This document shows, piece after piece, positions 10,017 to 18,828 of a stretch of DNA of 64,000 nt (within the stretch, counting starts at the first letter, position 1; each line of letters opens with the position of its first letter). The notes under the pieces were generated by a model. The model saw nothing but the letters and a program-made list of their open reading frames with translations. It was not told the DNA's origin and ran no database searches. Location: NCBI GenBank assembly GCA_016715825.1, contig JADJXO010000003.1:248001-312000 (forward strand). Reading direction: 5' to 3'. Source of the DNA: Nitrospira sp. GTDB taxonomy: Bacteria; Nitrospirota; Nitrospiria; Nitrospirales; Nitrospiraceae. The position numbers were made by a program, and so were the translations under genes.

Positions 10017-10852
10017 TCAAGGCCCGTTAGGCACTGACTCACTAGCGGGGCGCGGGGGGCTGGGGGTTCGGGGCGAAGCCATGAGGGGTGTAGCCGCTTC
10101 GAGCCGGGCCTGGGAGATCTCCGGCACGAGCGACCTGTGCTGGACGGTGGAACGACCTCCACCAATGATTCTCAATCGCGGAAGAACTGCGACGCGCACG
10201 CCGAGTGGGAAGACCGTCTAGCGGAATGGCGAAACAGTTGATCGCTATCCGCCTTTCGCCCAAGCTCTTGAGTCAGTTAAGAAAACTGCCCGGAACCCCT
10301 ACCAAACGCTCATTCACGAATTATCTGGAACAAAGACAGCAAGATTTGTTATGCGCTCATCGACATGCGGACCGGTTTGGTGCGACGGTTCGTCTAATCA
10401 TCAAGGTTCGCCTGCGGCCTGAATGGCTTTCACATAAGTCGGCACTCTTGCCTGACATCAATATTAGCCAGTTGGTCCTATACAAAAACAGATGTGACCC
10501 AAAATGACTCGAATGGTAGGCTGGTCATCGGGAGGAATTGATTATGGCAGAACTTGTGGCCTCCCCAGGTTGTCAGTATGTTGATGCGGCATGTGACAGA
10601 TTACCAATTGGTAAAGGCGGGGGGACGGACAGGAAGTCGGGGCCCGGATTTCGTGAGGCAACATCATTGCACACCACCGTTCACTTTACTTGTTAAACTT
10701 TTTATTGTCGCAGTATCCCCACCGGACGCCTACATTGCCCGGATTTTGATGAGCGGCTGCGCTGACCATTTATGCTAAACTGGCGGACTCCGAAAGATTG
10801 CCAGGAGCAGCTTTCCCACACCCCTGGTCAAGGAATACAGGAGACACCTCTG
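10017..10852 (+). other. Eroded accessory stretch without intact gene
   Basis: About 0.8 kb with no convincing intact gene. It holds the degraded antitoxin fragment listed separately and one weak 50-codon frame (10544-10696, ATG after GGAGG, start MAELVASPGCQYV) that matches nothing I know and may be chance. The G-rich stretch near 10045-10075 is low complexity. Confidence 0.5.
10226..10345 (+). pseudogene. Remnant of ribbon-helix-helix antitoxin (CopG/BrnA-like)
   Basis: From ATG 10226 the frame gives MAKQLIAIRLSPKLLSQLRK, the typical N-terminal beta strand and first helix of a ribbon-helix-helix antitoxin. The expected next element, a PYQTLIHELL-type helix, is present but in another frame (ARNPYQTLIHELS). 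A single indel near 10285-10300 explains this. Nothing recognisable as a toxin is adjacent. The call is inference from a short pattern. Confidence 0.45.
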
Positions 10853-11217
10853 ATGTGTTAAACCAAAAAAAAGGTTTTAGAAAAATTAGATCTTGGTGAT
10901 ACGGCCGCTGAAAATGAGATCGCGGGCTTGCGAAATTATTTCGTTCCCACCGGTCAGTTCACGCAAGCAAAACAAGGTCATGCCAGACTGTGAGGCGTAA
11001 AGGGCGGAAACAGAGGTCAGGAAGCGCTAGGAGGCGTTCGAGAGTAGTTCTCGATCTAAAGCCAGAGGGGCACCAGTTTACGAAGCTACGAGAGGCAGTG
11101 CTTTCACAGCTGTCGCCTGGCCTTCAAGAGCACACAATGACAGGATTCTGGAACTACATACTCCTTACAGAATTGGCCCACAAGATACTTTCTACTGAGG
11201 AGGTGGGCAAGCAATGA
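10853..11217 (+). pseudogene. Degraded fragment of a larger, possibly ATPase-type gene
   Basis: Two coding-like pieces lie in different frames. The first (10862-10990) reads KVLEKLDLGDTAAENEIAG then LRNYFVPTGQF and ends at a stop; a stop also sits two codons after its only ATG. The second (about 11035-11217) reads VVLDLKPEGHQFTKLREAVL then an EHTMTGFWNYILLTELAHKI stretch. Both pieces remind me of the flanks of a P-loop ATPase found in accessory islands, with the Walker A region between them deleted. That family link is from memory of the pattern and is uncertain. The erosion itself is clear. Confidence 0.35.
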
Positions 11218-11399
11218 TCCGGAAAGGCAGCGCGGTTCAGGCTTGAGTGATCGAGGGATTTGTCTCCGGTGTGGGCGCCAAAAAAAGAAGGCTTTTTGCC
11301 CGATACCGCCTAGCGCCCAGCGCCTGCTCGACAAACTCCGTCGCTCATCGACAATCTGGACAAAGGATGGCCTGTTCATGGAACAACTCCCGCAGATAT

Positions 11400-12154
11400 C
11401 ATGATCGTTCGGGCGCTACTTGAAGCAACCGATCTGCAGGGACAGGACGTGATGTCGGGTCACCCAGGTCTCGTTCGGTCGTGTGGCGGCAACCTGGTCC
11501 GCGCCAATACGTTGTCCGCGACCGGCCGCGCATGCGTACGAATCCGTGGTCGTCGTGAACCGGCGGACCTGGGTACAGCGCCAGCCCAGTTTCTTCCGCA
11601 GTCGCTTGATGCGGCCGATCCCAGCGGAACCCGTCGGCATGCAATTCGGCTTGAAGCCGTTCCGGGCCGTACGTCTGACGGGTGCGCACATGGGCGGCGG
11701 ATCGCCACTTCCAGCCGCGCATTCTCCTGATCGCGTTTCGACGGCCGCCGTATACTGCCAGGCATTATAGTAGCGCTTCGAGACACCTCCAGCACCCGGC
11801 ACAACAGACTCAGCGGATAGTGGGCACGCAGCGTCCTCATCAGCGCGTACCGGGCAGCTGCGCCCTTCGCAAAGTACGCGGTGGCTTTTTTAAGATGTCG
11901 CGCTCCATCCGTGCTTCCGCAAGATCACGTTTGAGCCGGGACAGCTCTGCTTCTAGCTCCGTCACGGGCCGTCGGCTCGCGCCCACTGTCGCAAGCTGGC
12001 CGTGCCGAGCTCCGCCCACCCAGTTCTTGAGCGTTTTGCCCGACATGCTCAGGCGCCTGGCTGCCTCCGGAATCGTCACCTGCTGTTCCAGGACTAGCCG
12101 CACGGCCTGCTCTCGGAACTCCTTCGTATACTGCTGCCGCGGTATCTGTTCCAT
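11400..12154 (-). mobile_element. Dead IS3-family insertion sequence
   Basis: Minus-strand orfA followed by a damaged orfB, the IS3-family arrangement. orfA is intact (listed separately). A run of six A followed by G near 11890 on the minus strand is a classic IS3 programmed -1 slippage site and joins orfA to orfB in frame. orfB then breaks at SRSGYYNAW, where one base is missing, and the rest is spread over three frames before the homology ends near 11400. The DDE catalytic region is not recoverable and I could not define terminal inverted repeats. Confidence 0.8.
11840..12154 (-). CDS. IS3-family transposase OrfA
   Basis: Helix-turn-helix DNA-binding protein of an IS3-type element. Start MEQIPRQQYTKEFREQAVRL, then IPEAARRLSMSGKTLKNWV (the HTH), then a leucine-zipper segment ELEAELSRLKRDLAEARMER. 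It ends after ILKKP, past the slippage run. The partner orfB is broken, so the element cannot transpose by itself. An upstream in-frame ATG at 12196 exists, but MEQIP is the usual start. Confidence 0.8.
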   Translation of the reverse strand: MEQIPRQQYTKEFREQAVRLVLEQQVTIPEAARRLSMSGKTLKNWVGGARHGQLATVGASRRPVTELEAELSRLKRDLAEARMERDILKKPPRTLRRAQLPGTR

Positions 12155-12437
12155 CTCACACCTCCAGACCTCTGATTGTAGGTTGAAGGCGTCCACTTTT
12201 TCGAGCCTAGCTCACTTTGGCTGGAGTTGGCTGAAATGGAGTGGGATGAGGTGGGCTTGAGCACAAAATGAGCCAGTTGTGATGCTTCTTGATTCACTCC
12301 ACTGATCAGTGAGGCAAGGTTCGTTGCAGCGCAGGGTTGGGCAGTATTGTCATACTCCGTCTCCGTTATCCGACCAATTACAGCATGCTCGATGAGGCCG
12401 AGCCTTGGGTAGTAAGGGGAGTGGTAGCAGGGTGATG

Positions 12438-13496
12438 TTAAAAACCTTTCGCATAATAGCCTGGGACGGGGGCGTTGCTTCCTTGTGCAGCTTCCAGGAG
12501 GTTCTTATACGAAGTGGTGAAGATAGTCGCCCAGTGGTTGTTTGCTAGGTTGTGTCGGATCGTTGCTGTCTTGTCGTAGTTCGAGCTAAGGGCCGACAGC
12601 TTCTTCCCGGCCTCATCGGTCCAGAGTTGTGGCTTCCATAACTCAAGACCGTATCTCTGAAGAAGAATTCCAACAGTCGCTGCGCGTAAACGTTCTTTGT
12701 TGGGCGGCAGGTCTTTGCTCGCGACGGCCCCGGCAGAGCATTGGAGTAAGGAGCCGAGTTGTTGTGCTGCAAGCGAAGGACTATGTGTGGTGATGGCCGT
12801 GTCTCCGCAAACAGGATCAATTGAAACGTTGGTAAAGAGGCTCAATGCTGCCTGCGTGTCGCCGTCCAACACATGGGGCAAGAGCTGTCGCCATGTATCA
12901 ACCGAAATGACGTACGGCATGTCCGAGTCTTTGAGAACCTGACCGTCGCGTTCATGAAGATCCAGTAGGGTTTGTGCGGCAGGAAGACCAGCCTTGGCAG
13001 CGGCGCGAACCCAACGCAACCCTTCTTCCCTGTCCTCAGGCACACCCTCACCTTTCATGTGCATCGATCCTACGCGCATCATTCCTGTCGCAATCCCTCG
13101 AGTGGCCGCTTCATGAAACCACAAAAACGCCTGGCTAAATTTGCCTTGCTTGTAGTGGTAGACGCCAACATTGTACATAGATTCCGAATCACCAGCCTGA
13201 ACCGCCTTGGTCCACCATTTGACGGCCTCCTCCCAATCTTCAGACACTCCGAGACCATTGCTGTACAAAGCACCCAAGTCGCTCATCGCTTTGCGGTGTC
13301 CAAGTTCGGCGGCTTTCTTCCACATGTGAGCAGCCTCTTCATATCGACCAGTATTGGCGAGCAACACCGCGTCGCGGTAGATTGCCTCCGGATCCTTCTT
13401 TGAACTGGCTGAGCAGCCGGGAATAACCAGAACACCAATGACAACGATTGAGCAAAGCCAGCCAGTGAATATTCTCACAGGGAACATGCTAGCCAT
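12438..13496 (-). CDS. Sel1-repeat lipoprotein
   Basis: Predicted lipoprotein of about 352 aa. Start chosen at MASMFPVRIFTG because GGGAG lies 9 bases upstream; an upstream extension to 13589 has no such support. A hydrophobic segment leads to a lipobox-like LVIPGC. Residues 35-170 hold about four Sel1/TPR-like repeats (AIYRDAVLLANTGRYEEAA, KAMSDLGALYSNGLGV, SMYNVGVYHYKQGKFSQA, GMMRVGSMHMKGEGVPED), which form protein-binding superhelices. The C-terminal half has no domain I recognise but has two cysteines that could pair. It is a lone gene inside an eroded region and one of the few intact genes there. Confidence 0.8.
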   Translation of the reverse strand: MASMFPVRIFTGWLCSIVVIGVLVIPGCSASSKKDPEAIYRDAVLLANTGRYEEAAHMWKKAAELGHRKAMSDLGALYSNGLGVSEDWEEAVKWWTKAVQAGDSESMYNVGVYHYKQGKFSQAFLWFHEAATRGIATGMMRVGSMHMKGEGVPEDREEGLRWVRAAAKAGLPAAQTLLDLHERDGQVLKDSDMPYVISVDTWRQLLPHVLDGDTQAALSLFTNVSIDPVCGDTAITTHSPSLAAQQLGSLLQCSAGAVASKDLPPNKERLRAATVGILLQRYGLELWKPQLWTDEAGKKLSALSSNYDKTATIRHNLANNHWATIFTTSYKNLLEAAQGSNAPVPGYYAKGF

Positions 13497-13683
13497 ACAC
13501 TGAATCTCCCTAACGCGAGTGTGAGAGGTGGTGCCACGCGCCGTGCCCTGCATGCTGTCGTGAGGCCTGCAAGGGCTCGCCGGATTCATCGAACAGCGTT
13601 CCTAATAGCACGAAGCTCAGCAACTTGAGAAGCCCGAGGGAAACGAATAGAACGCGTGTTTGGGATCAGACACAACTATAGAC

Positions 13684-13809
13684 TTATTGGTGCCAGCTCC
13701 TCTCCGAGATGTGATCTATGATTTCGTCGCCCGTCACCGGTATCGGTGGATGGGCCGAGCGGCCACCTGTCGCGTTCCGACTCCGGCAGAACGTGAGCGA
13801 TTTGTGTGA
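13684..13809 (+). pseudogene. Orphan 3' end of a DCC-family gene
   Basis: The frame reads LVPAPLRDVIYDFVARHRY then RWMGRAATCRVPT and ends at TGA (13807-13809). This matches the last 40 codons of the DCC gene ending at 10013, with about 80% nucleotide identity and mostly silent differences. Upstream of 13684 the similarity stops abruptly. It is a 5'-deleted paralogue or the displaced 3' end of a disrupted gene. Confidence 0.85.
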
Positions 13810-14403
13810 TCGTGACTAGAAGCCTGCTGAGGTAGCGGAAGTGTCATGTCGTGTAGTCTGTGGTGCTGTTGTGCACAAGACAAAACATGACCTCAATTAG
13901 TGAACACGGACGATGGTCAGAATGAATGAGATTCTCGGCATGTGGAACGGAGCGAAAATAGGGAGGGGAAACTGGCCGATTGCCCCATGTGTGTTCTTTA
14001 GCGTCAGCTCTGAAGTCTATATGAACAATACATGATCTGACCTTAATTTGTTTTTGCAGGTGCTCTTAGCTACTTCAGCCCCAACTTTTATTGGAATATC
14101 CCGAGATGCTCGGAGAGCACCACCCACACCATCGCTCAACTCTTTATCTTCCAAGTGTAAAAACAAGCAATTTGACTCTCGTAACTCCTCGCTTGATTCA
14201 ATGACTTAAGAGCGATCGGAAATGGATAAAATCGCAAGGCAATTCGTATTCGCTGGGGCTATCCCAGCTCCATATGGTTGGCTTACGCAGTTCATTCGCC
14301 ACATCCCCGCACATCGGTTGAGAGCTGTCAGCTGCCACTCTGACCTTACCCCGATTTCACAGACACCTGTATAAGGAGGAGTTTGATGAAATTGGAGGGC
14401 AGC
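13810..14403 (+). other. Intergenic, nothing recognised
   Basis: About 590 bases between the DCC tail and the second IS3 remnant. No open frame with coding character, RNA gene or clear repeat was seen on either strand. The left end of the IS3 element should lie in its last 100 bases, but I could not identify the inverted repeat. Confidence 0.5.
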
Positions 14404-14700
14404 ATGAGCACCAAGACGAGACGGCAGTATACGGAAGAGTTTAAGACAGAAGCAGTGCGGTTGGTCCGAGACTCGGCACGACCGGTTGCGCAAGTAGCCA
14501 GAGACCTGGGCATTGCCGACCATCTGCTCTACCGCTGGCGGGTGGAGCAGCAGCAGGCGGAGGAGCGTGGAAAGACGCGGCAGGACCTCCGAGCTGAAGA
14601 GGCCGAACTGGTCCGACTGCGGCGCGAGAATGCTGTCCTAAAGCAGGAGCGAGATTTTTTAAAACGTGCGGCGGCGTTCTTCGCGAAGGAGTCCCGATGA
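14404..14700 (+). CDS. IS3-family transposase OrfA (truncated element)
   Basis: Encodes 98 aa from MSTKTRRQYTEEFKTEAVRL, preceded by GGAGG at a good distance. It contains the HTH VAQVARDLGIADHLLYRW and a coiled coil ending VLKQERDFLKRAAAFFAKES. Its stop overlaps the ATG of orfB (ATGA). It is a different IS3 subgroup from the element at 11.4-12.2 kb, as the sequences differ throughout. orfB is lost after 16 codons, so the element is inactive. Confidence 0.85.
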   Translation: MSTKTRRQYTEEFKTEAVRLVRDSARPVAQVARDLGIADHLLYRWRVEQQQAEERGKTRQDLRAEEAELVRLRRENAVLKQERDFLKRAAAFFAKESR

Positions 14701-14743
14701 GATATCGGGTGATCCAGGAACACGACCGTCGCTATCCCATCCG
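14697..14743 (+). pseudogene. IS3 OrfB start, cut off
   Basis: Only MRYRVIQEHDRRYPIR remains of orfB, matching the usual N-terminus of IS3 OrfB proteins. The sequence then changes to unrelated DNA that reads as a gene on the opposite strand. The junction near 14743 marks a deletion through the element. Confidence 0.75.
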
Positions 14744-15008
14744 GATTGATTCGAGCCCCCATAAAGTTGCAGGTAACCGAGTCGGCTTTTACGGGACGAC
14801 ATTCTACATAAAAGGACTCGTTCCCGCTCTGACTGTATACTCTAAAATGGGAAGGGAGTTGGTCCTGCTCAGCTTCTCTTTGTGTGCCAGCGAAACACCA
14901 AGGCGGCATCATCCATAAGATGAACAAGTATGTCACGACTTCGAGAGCCAGAGAGTCTTTTCTCCGGTGAGCAACCAGGATGCCCCAGGAGATCATGGTA
15001 ACAACCAC
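14743..15008 (-). pseudogene. N-terminal piece of a secreted protein cut by the IS3 remnant
   Basis: The minus-strand frame reads a hydrophobic stretch VVTYLFILWMMPPWCFAG that resembles a signal peptide, then TQREAEQDQLPSHFRVYSQS and an NESFYVECRPVKADSVTCNF segment with two cysteines. It runs into the IS3 fragment and loses sense there. It looks like the first 70-90 residues of an exported protein disrupted by the element. Family unknown. Confidence 0.4.
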
Positions 15009-15197
15009 CTTTTCCTGCTTTTAGGGTGACAAGCTGCCCGGGATGCCATGGGCCATGTTTAGTTTACACCACTTTGAGCAAACGGCTATGATTGTGCCAG
15101 GTTATTGACATTGTTTCCTCACTGGAACTTCTTGACCTATTAACGCTACCGGCCAAAGTGGTCGCTTATCTTCGGCTATTCGGAGGAACTTGTGAAT

Positions 15198-15335
15198 TCA
15201 AGGCTGAAGTACAACACCGGCGGCCCGAGTGAAGACTTCTTCCGGTGTCAGATAGACGAGGCATTTGCGGGGTCTATTATTCAATTCCTTGACGACCCGT
15301 GCAAGATGTTGCGCCGTGATCGTCGAGAGGTCTGA
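15198..15335 (-). mobile_element. IS30-family transposase C-terminal fragment
   Basis: The last 45 codons read SDLSTITAQHLARVVKELNN then RPRKCLVYLTPEEVF, the conserved C-terminal end of IS30-type transposases (NxRPRKxLxYxTPxEVF). Upstream sequence in the same frame is unrelated. The catalytic DDE domain is missing. Confidence 0.8.
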
Positions 15336-15524
15336 GCCGTAAGTGGGGTCGGATCTTGTATTGTGCATGCCGAGAGCGAGATCTGACGGCTGAAGAAGAA
15401 TGGGTTGGGAATCAGTTATGAAAAGCCGATTGCGCAACCTGTTGAGATGAAGTAGTCATCGCCACACCTTTCTTTGGTTCAACATCCTGGCCGAATGCAT
15501 GATGAGCGCACGTGTCGGTTTCTG

Positions 15525-15881
15525 TTACTGATCTTCCGCCGCTCCTTGCCACAGCATGTCGTACCCCAGCTCCTTGGTCTCGGAACACATAGTCGCCAGT
15601 TTTGCGAACTTCTTGTTGAAGGGGTCGTCCGCATGGGAGCGTTCGTGTGCATCAAGCGAGCGCCAATAGGTGACGATCACATAGTGGTTGTCGGTAGTTC
15701 TGGATGCCGAGAAGGAACCCTCGTTCGAGACGAAGCCAGAGAACTTGAACACTTGTCCGGCGATGAAACCACCTTTCTCTCCGCCATAGGTTCCCTTGAC
15801 CACGGCGCAGAGTTCTCCAACGGCCATCTCCACGTCCTCAAAGGTGATGCCGGGCTTGAGTGTGACGGTATTGAACAGCAT
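15525..15881 (-). CDS. Dimeric alpha/beta-barrel (ABM-like) protein
   Basis: Encodes 118 aa with the pattern of the ferredoxin-like dimeric alpha/beta barrel family: MLFNTVTLKPGITFEDVEMA at the start, a central GGFIAGQVFKFSGFV, and DNHYVIVTYWRSLDAHERSH, the strand-helix segment typical of antibiotic-biosynthesis-monooxygenase-like proteins. These domains bind heme or small aromatics or act as monooxygenases, but many have no known role. No cofactor motif is evident. A monocistronic housekeeping-looking gene at the edge of the eroded region. Confidence 0.65.
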   Translation of the reverse strand: MLFNTVTLKPGITFEDVEMAVGELCAVVKGTYGGEKGGFIAGQVFKFSGFVSNEGSFSASRTTDNHYVIVTYWRSLDAHERSHADDPFNKKFAKLATMCSETKELGYDMLWQGAAEDQ

Positions 15882-16185
15882 TTTGGCTCCAAATGGAATG
15901 GTGATGGGTCCGAAGATGGATGCCCTCCTGGGTTACCCGTCCTGTTACCGCTCTCGATTTGTTGGGCAAACCCTCTGTTGATAGACGCGCGACAGCATGG
16001 CTCGACGAGTTTTCTAGATGGTCTATTGTTTATCGGGCCGCGTCAACTAAAAGAGTTTCCGCCCTCTGTACGACTCTGTGGTGGGTGGGAGGGCTATTGA
16101 GCTAACGAGGTCAAGGAGATCGGGTTCGGCACGGCTACAACCCTGTCCAAGAAATCGTGAGCGGTACAGCGGTGAGTGCCGTTTG
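15882..16185 (+). other. Intergenic, nothing recognised
   Basis: About 300 bases between two minus-strand genes. It should hold the promoter of the ABM-like gene and the 3' untranslated end of the nucleoside transporter gene. No hairpin with a T-run or other signal stood out. Confidence 0.4.
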
Positions 16186-17502
16186 CTACGTAGCTGCAAG
16201 GACTCCGGCAATGCAACCGGTCAGCAACGTGGCCAAAAAGGCGGTCCACAAGGCACGCAGGCCCAAGAGCGAGATGTCTTTTGCCCGATGCGGCACCAAA
16301 GCGGAAATGCCGCCGACGAAGATGCCCATGCTCGCCACATGCACGAATCCGCAGAGAGCATAGGTCATGGCCGTGAGGGATCGGGGAGAGAGCGGCGGCG
16401 CAGACGCGGTTTGCACGGCGGCCAATTTGAAATAGGCCGCAACTTCCGTCTCGATAAACCGCGACCCCAGCAAGTTCGCGCCGATCTGCCACTCCTCGGG
16501 ACGAAGACCGAGGAGCACGGCGAATGGCCAGGTGAGCCAAGCGAGGATCCGTGTGACGGAGAGAGGGGTGCCCCCGATCGCCGGAATCTGTGCCAGCGCC
16601 AAGTCGACCAGCGCTTCTAATCCAAGAAACACGATCAAGAGGGCGGCGATGCCGACCGCCATTTTCATTCCCTGCCCCGCCCCATCAATCAAGGCGACAA
16701 TGAAGTTGGAGGGCGGCGGGTTCGCGTCACTGTCGGAAGAAGGCGCTGAGGTTCGGCCGGTAGGATCAGAGGGCACGCCGCCCAGCGTGGCGGGCTGTCC
16801 ATCTTCGGGAAATGCAAGTTTGCTGATGAGCACTGCACAAGGAATCGAAATGATTGACGCGGAAATCAAATGTCCGGCGATCTGAGGCACCGTATGTTGT
16901 AGCGCCGACACGTAGATGCCCATGACGGTGCTCGCTACGGTCGCCATCATGCACGTCAGCACCAACAGCAGTTCCGACTGCGTCATGGCTGCGAGGTAGG
17001 GACGGACGATCAAGCCTGCCTCAATCCCGACGAAGATATTCGCGGCGCCGGAGAGCGACTCAGCTCCCGATAAGCCCATGGTCCGGTAAAAGAGCCGGGC
17101 AAACAAGCCCACGATCGCTTGCATGGCGCCCACGTAGTAGAGACCCGACATCAAGGCGGCAAAGAATACGACTGCCGGCAGTGCTTGCGCCGCCAAGATA
17201 AACCCGATCGAGACCGTCCCATCCGGCAAGGTCTGGCCGGGGCCAAGTGCGAGGGGCCCAAGAAGAAACACGGTGCCTTTTTGCGAAGCGGTGAGCACGG
17301 CGACCGCGATCTCGTTGATCATGCTCCAGAGCCAGTGGGAGCCCGGAAACCAAAAGGACAGGACACCGAGTCCCCAGGCCAACGCCGCGCTGCCTCCAAT
17401 GGTCCTCCAGTTCAGCCGACTGCGACTCCCGGTCACCCACGCCAACCAGGTAATTGTGACGAAACCGGCACCGGCCAGCAGGCGATATGGCCATTCCTCC
17501 AC
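16186..17502 (-). CDS. Concentrative nucleoside transporter (NupC/CNT family)
   Basis: Inner-membrane importer of nucleosides driven by H+ or Na+. It is 438 aa with 8-10 hydrophobic segments. Seen: GFILAAQALPAVVFFAALMS, GAESLSGAANIFVGIEAGL (the CNT substrate/ion-binding segment), and LTCMMATVASTVMGIYVS. A hydrophilic loop rich in Pro, Ser and Asp sits near residues 235-265 and is longer than usual. The C-terminal part (MTYALCGFVHVASMGIFVGG) matches the family. No nucleoside-metabolism gene is adjacent. Confidence 0.88.
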   Translation of the reverse strand: MEEWPYRLLAGAGFVTITWLAWVTGSRSRLNWRTIGGSAALAWGLGVLSFWFPGSHWLWSMINEIAVAVLTASQKGTVFLLGPLALGPGQTLPDGTVSIGFILAAQALPAVVFFAALMSGLYYVGAMQAIVGLFARLFYRTMGLSGAESLSGAANIFVGIEAGLIVRPYLAAMTQSELLLVLTCMMATVASTVMGIYVSALQHTVPQIAGHLISASIISIPCAVLISKLAFPEDGQPATLGGVPSDPTGRTSAPSSDSDANPPPSNFIVALIDGAGQGMKMAVGIAALLIVFLGLEALVDLALAQIPAIGGTPLSVTRILAWLTWPFAVLLGLRPEEWQIGANLLGSRFIETEVAAYFKLAAVQTASAPPLSPRSLTAMTYALCGFVHVASMGIFVGGISALVPHRAKDISLLGLRALWTAFLATLLTGCIAGVLAAT

Positions 17503-17796
17503 GAGCAGGTCCTCCTTCCGATAAAAACCCGCGGAGGCTACGCTGAGAGCCGACTGCCGTCAAGCGATAAAAGAGGTCCTCGATTGCGAGTGGGGGGATC
17601 TTATTTGGTGGTGGAACCAAAGAGGTCTGACCCGTATCGAGAAAAGGTGCGAATCTGTTGGCCACAGACGGTGTCATTAGTTTGGCGAGGGTGCGAGGGC
17701 AGGAGCCGACCCTACTACATGAGAGGCTGGACGAATCTCGCCTTCACCAGTAAAGGACCAGGCAAGTATAGGTTCAGAATGTTTGTACTTCAGGCA

Positions 17797-18828
17797 CTAC
17801 GCGGTCGTTCTTCTGAGCCAATCATAGGGTTCCCCGGCTGGCTGAGAAAAGTACTCGCGATACCAGCTCACGGTACGCTCAAGACCGGTCATGAAATTGT
17901 ATGAAGGCTGCCAGTCCAGGTCTTGTACGGCCTTTTCGCACGAGAGACTCATGTCCCGTATTTCCACGCTGCTATTCTCATTCGTGGCAACATCAGCCGG
18001 CACGCCGAGCAAACGACAGATCTGTTTCACAATATCGAGAACTTCAATCTGCTTTCCGTAGGAGAAGTTGAACGCTTCTCCGTAGAGGGCCTCGTTTTCC
18101 GAAAGCTGCTGGGCCAACAGGAGCTGCGCGTCGACGGCATCCTCTATATACAAAAAATCGCGCGTAAACCTGCCGTTGGACCGGAGAGTCGGAGATTCAC
18201 CCTGCATAATGCTCTGGACCACTCCAGGAATGAGACGCGTAAAATTGAAATCGTAGGCACCAAAAAAATTCCCGCAGCGTGTGACGGCCACAGGACACTT
18301 GAACACCTTTCCATAGCATTGAGCGGTCTGATCCTGGGAGGCCTTAGCGACTTCGTATGGGTGCAGCGGCTGGAGCGAAAAACTCTCCAGGTACGGTGTC
18401 GGCTGGCGGCCGTACACCTTGTCGGTCGAGCTAATGACGGATATGCAGTTCGGATGGTTATTCTTGAGAAAATCTAGTATCTGCCATGTGCTGATCGCCG
18501 AGGACCGAAAGCATTCCAATGGTTCCTCCAAAACACGATGCACATCAGCGCCATACGCAGTATGGAAAAATACCTCGATTGGGTGCTGGTCAAATATCCT
18601 TTCAATCAAGTCTTGGTCCGCGACATCACCCTGATAGACAGAGACAGATGCAGAGTCGTTGAACGATTCCAAGAAGAACTGGGAGTGTGGCTTGGAGGAA
18701 CGGACAAGAGCGACGACATGTGCGTCGTATTCGAGGAGTCGGCGTATCAACCAGCCTCCAAGGAAACCGGTCGCACCGGTCACAAATACGGTTTTCCCGG
18801 AACAGAAGGGGAAGGTGCTATTCATCAT
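17797..18828 (-). CDS. Extended SDR sugar-nucleotide 4,6-dehydratase/epimerase (RfbG-like)
   Basis: NAD-dependent sugar-nucleotide enzyme for making deoxysugars of surface polysaccharides. The 343 aa show the Rossmann motif TGATGFLGGW near residue 17, the catalytic region SSTDKVYG, and the YxxxK pair in HPYEVAKASQD. RFTRDFLYIEDAVDA and a C-terminal WQPSYNFMTGLERTVSWYRE match CDP-glucose 4,6-dehydratase-type proteins. Substrate assignment is inference; GDP-mannose or UDP-sugar versions are possible. It stands alone, without the usual polysaccharide cluster. Confidence 0.82.
   Translation of the reverse strand: MMNSTFPFCSGKTVFVTGATGFLGGWLIRRLLEYDAHVVALVRSSKPHSQFFLESFNDSASVSVYQGDVADQDLIERIFDQHPIEVFFHTAYGADVHRVLEEPLECFRSSAISTWQILDFLKNNHPNCISVISSTDKVYGRQPTPYLESFSLQPLHPYEVAKASQDQTAQCYGKVFKCPVAVTRCGNFFGAYDFNFTRLIPGVVQSIMQGESPTLRSNGRFTRDFLYIEDAVDAQLLLAQQLSENEALYGEAFNFSYGKQIEVLDIVKQICRLLGVPADVATNENSSVEIRDMSLSCEKAVQDLDWQPSYNFMTGLERTVSWYREYFSQPAGEPYDWLRRTTA

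Noticed and set aside
10042..10263. Minus-strand frame of about 70 codons rich in Pro, Arg and Ser.
   Set aside because: Low-complexity G-rich DNA gives open frames by chance; no ribosome site or known motif.
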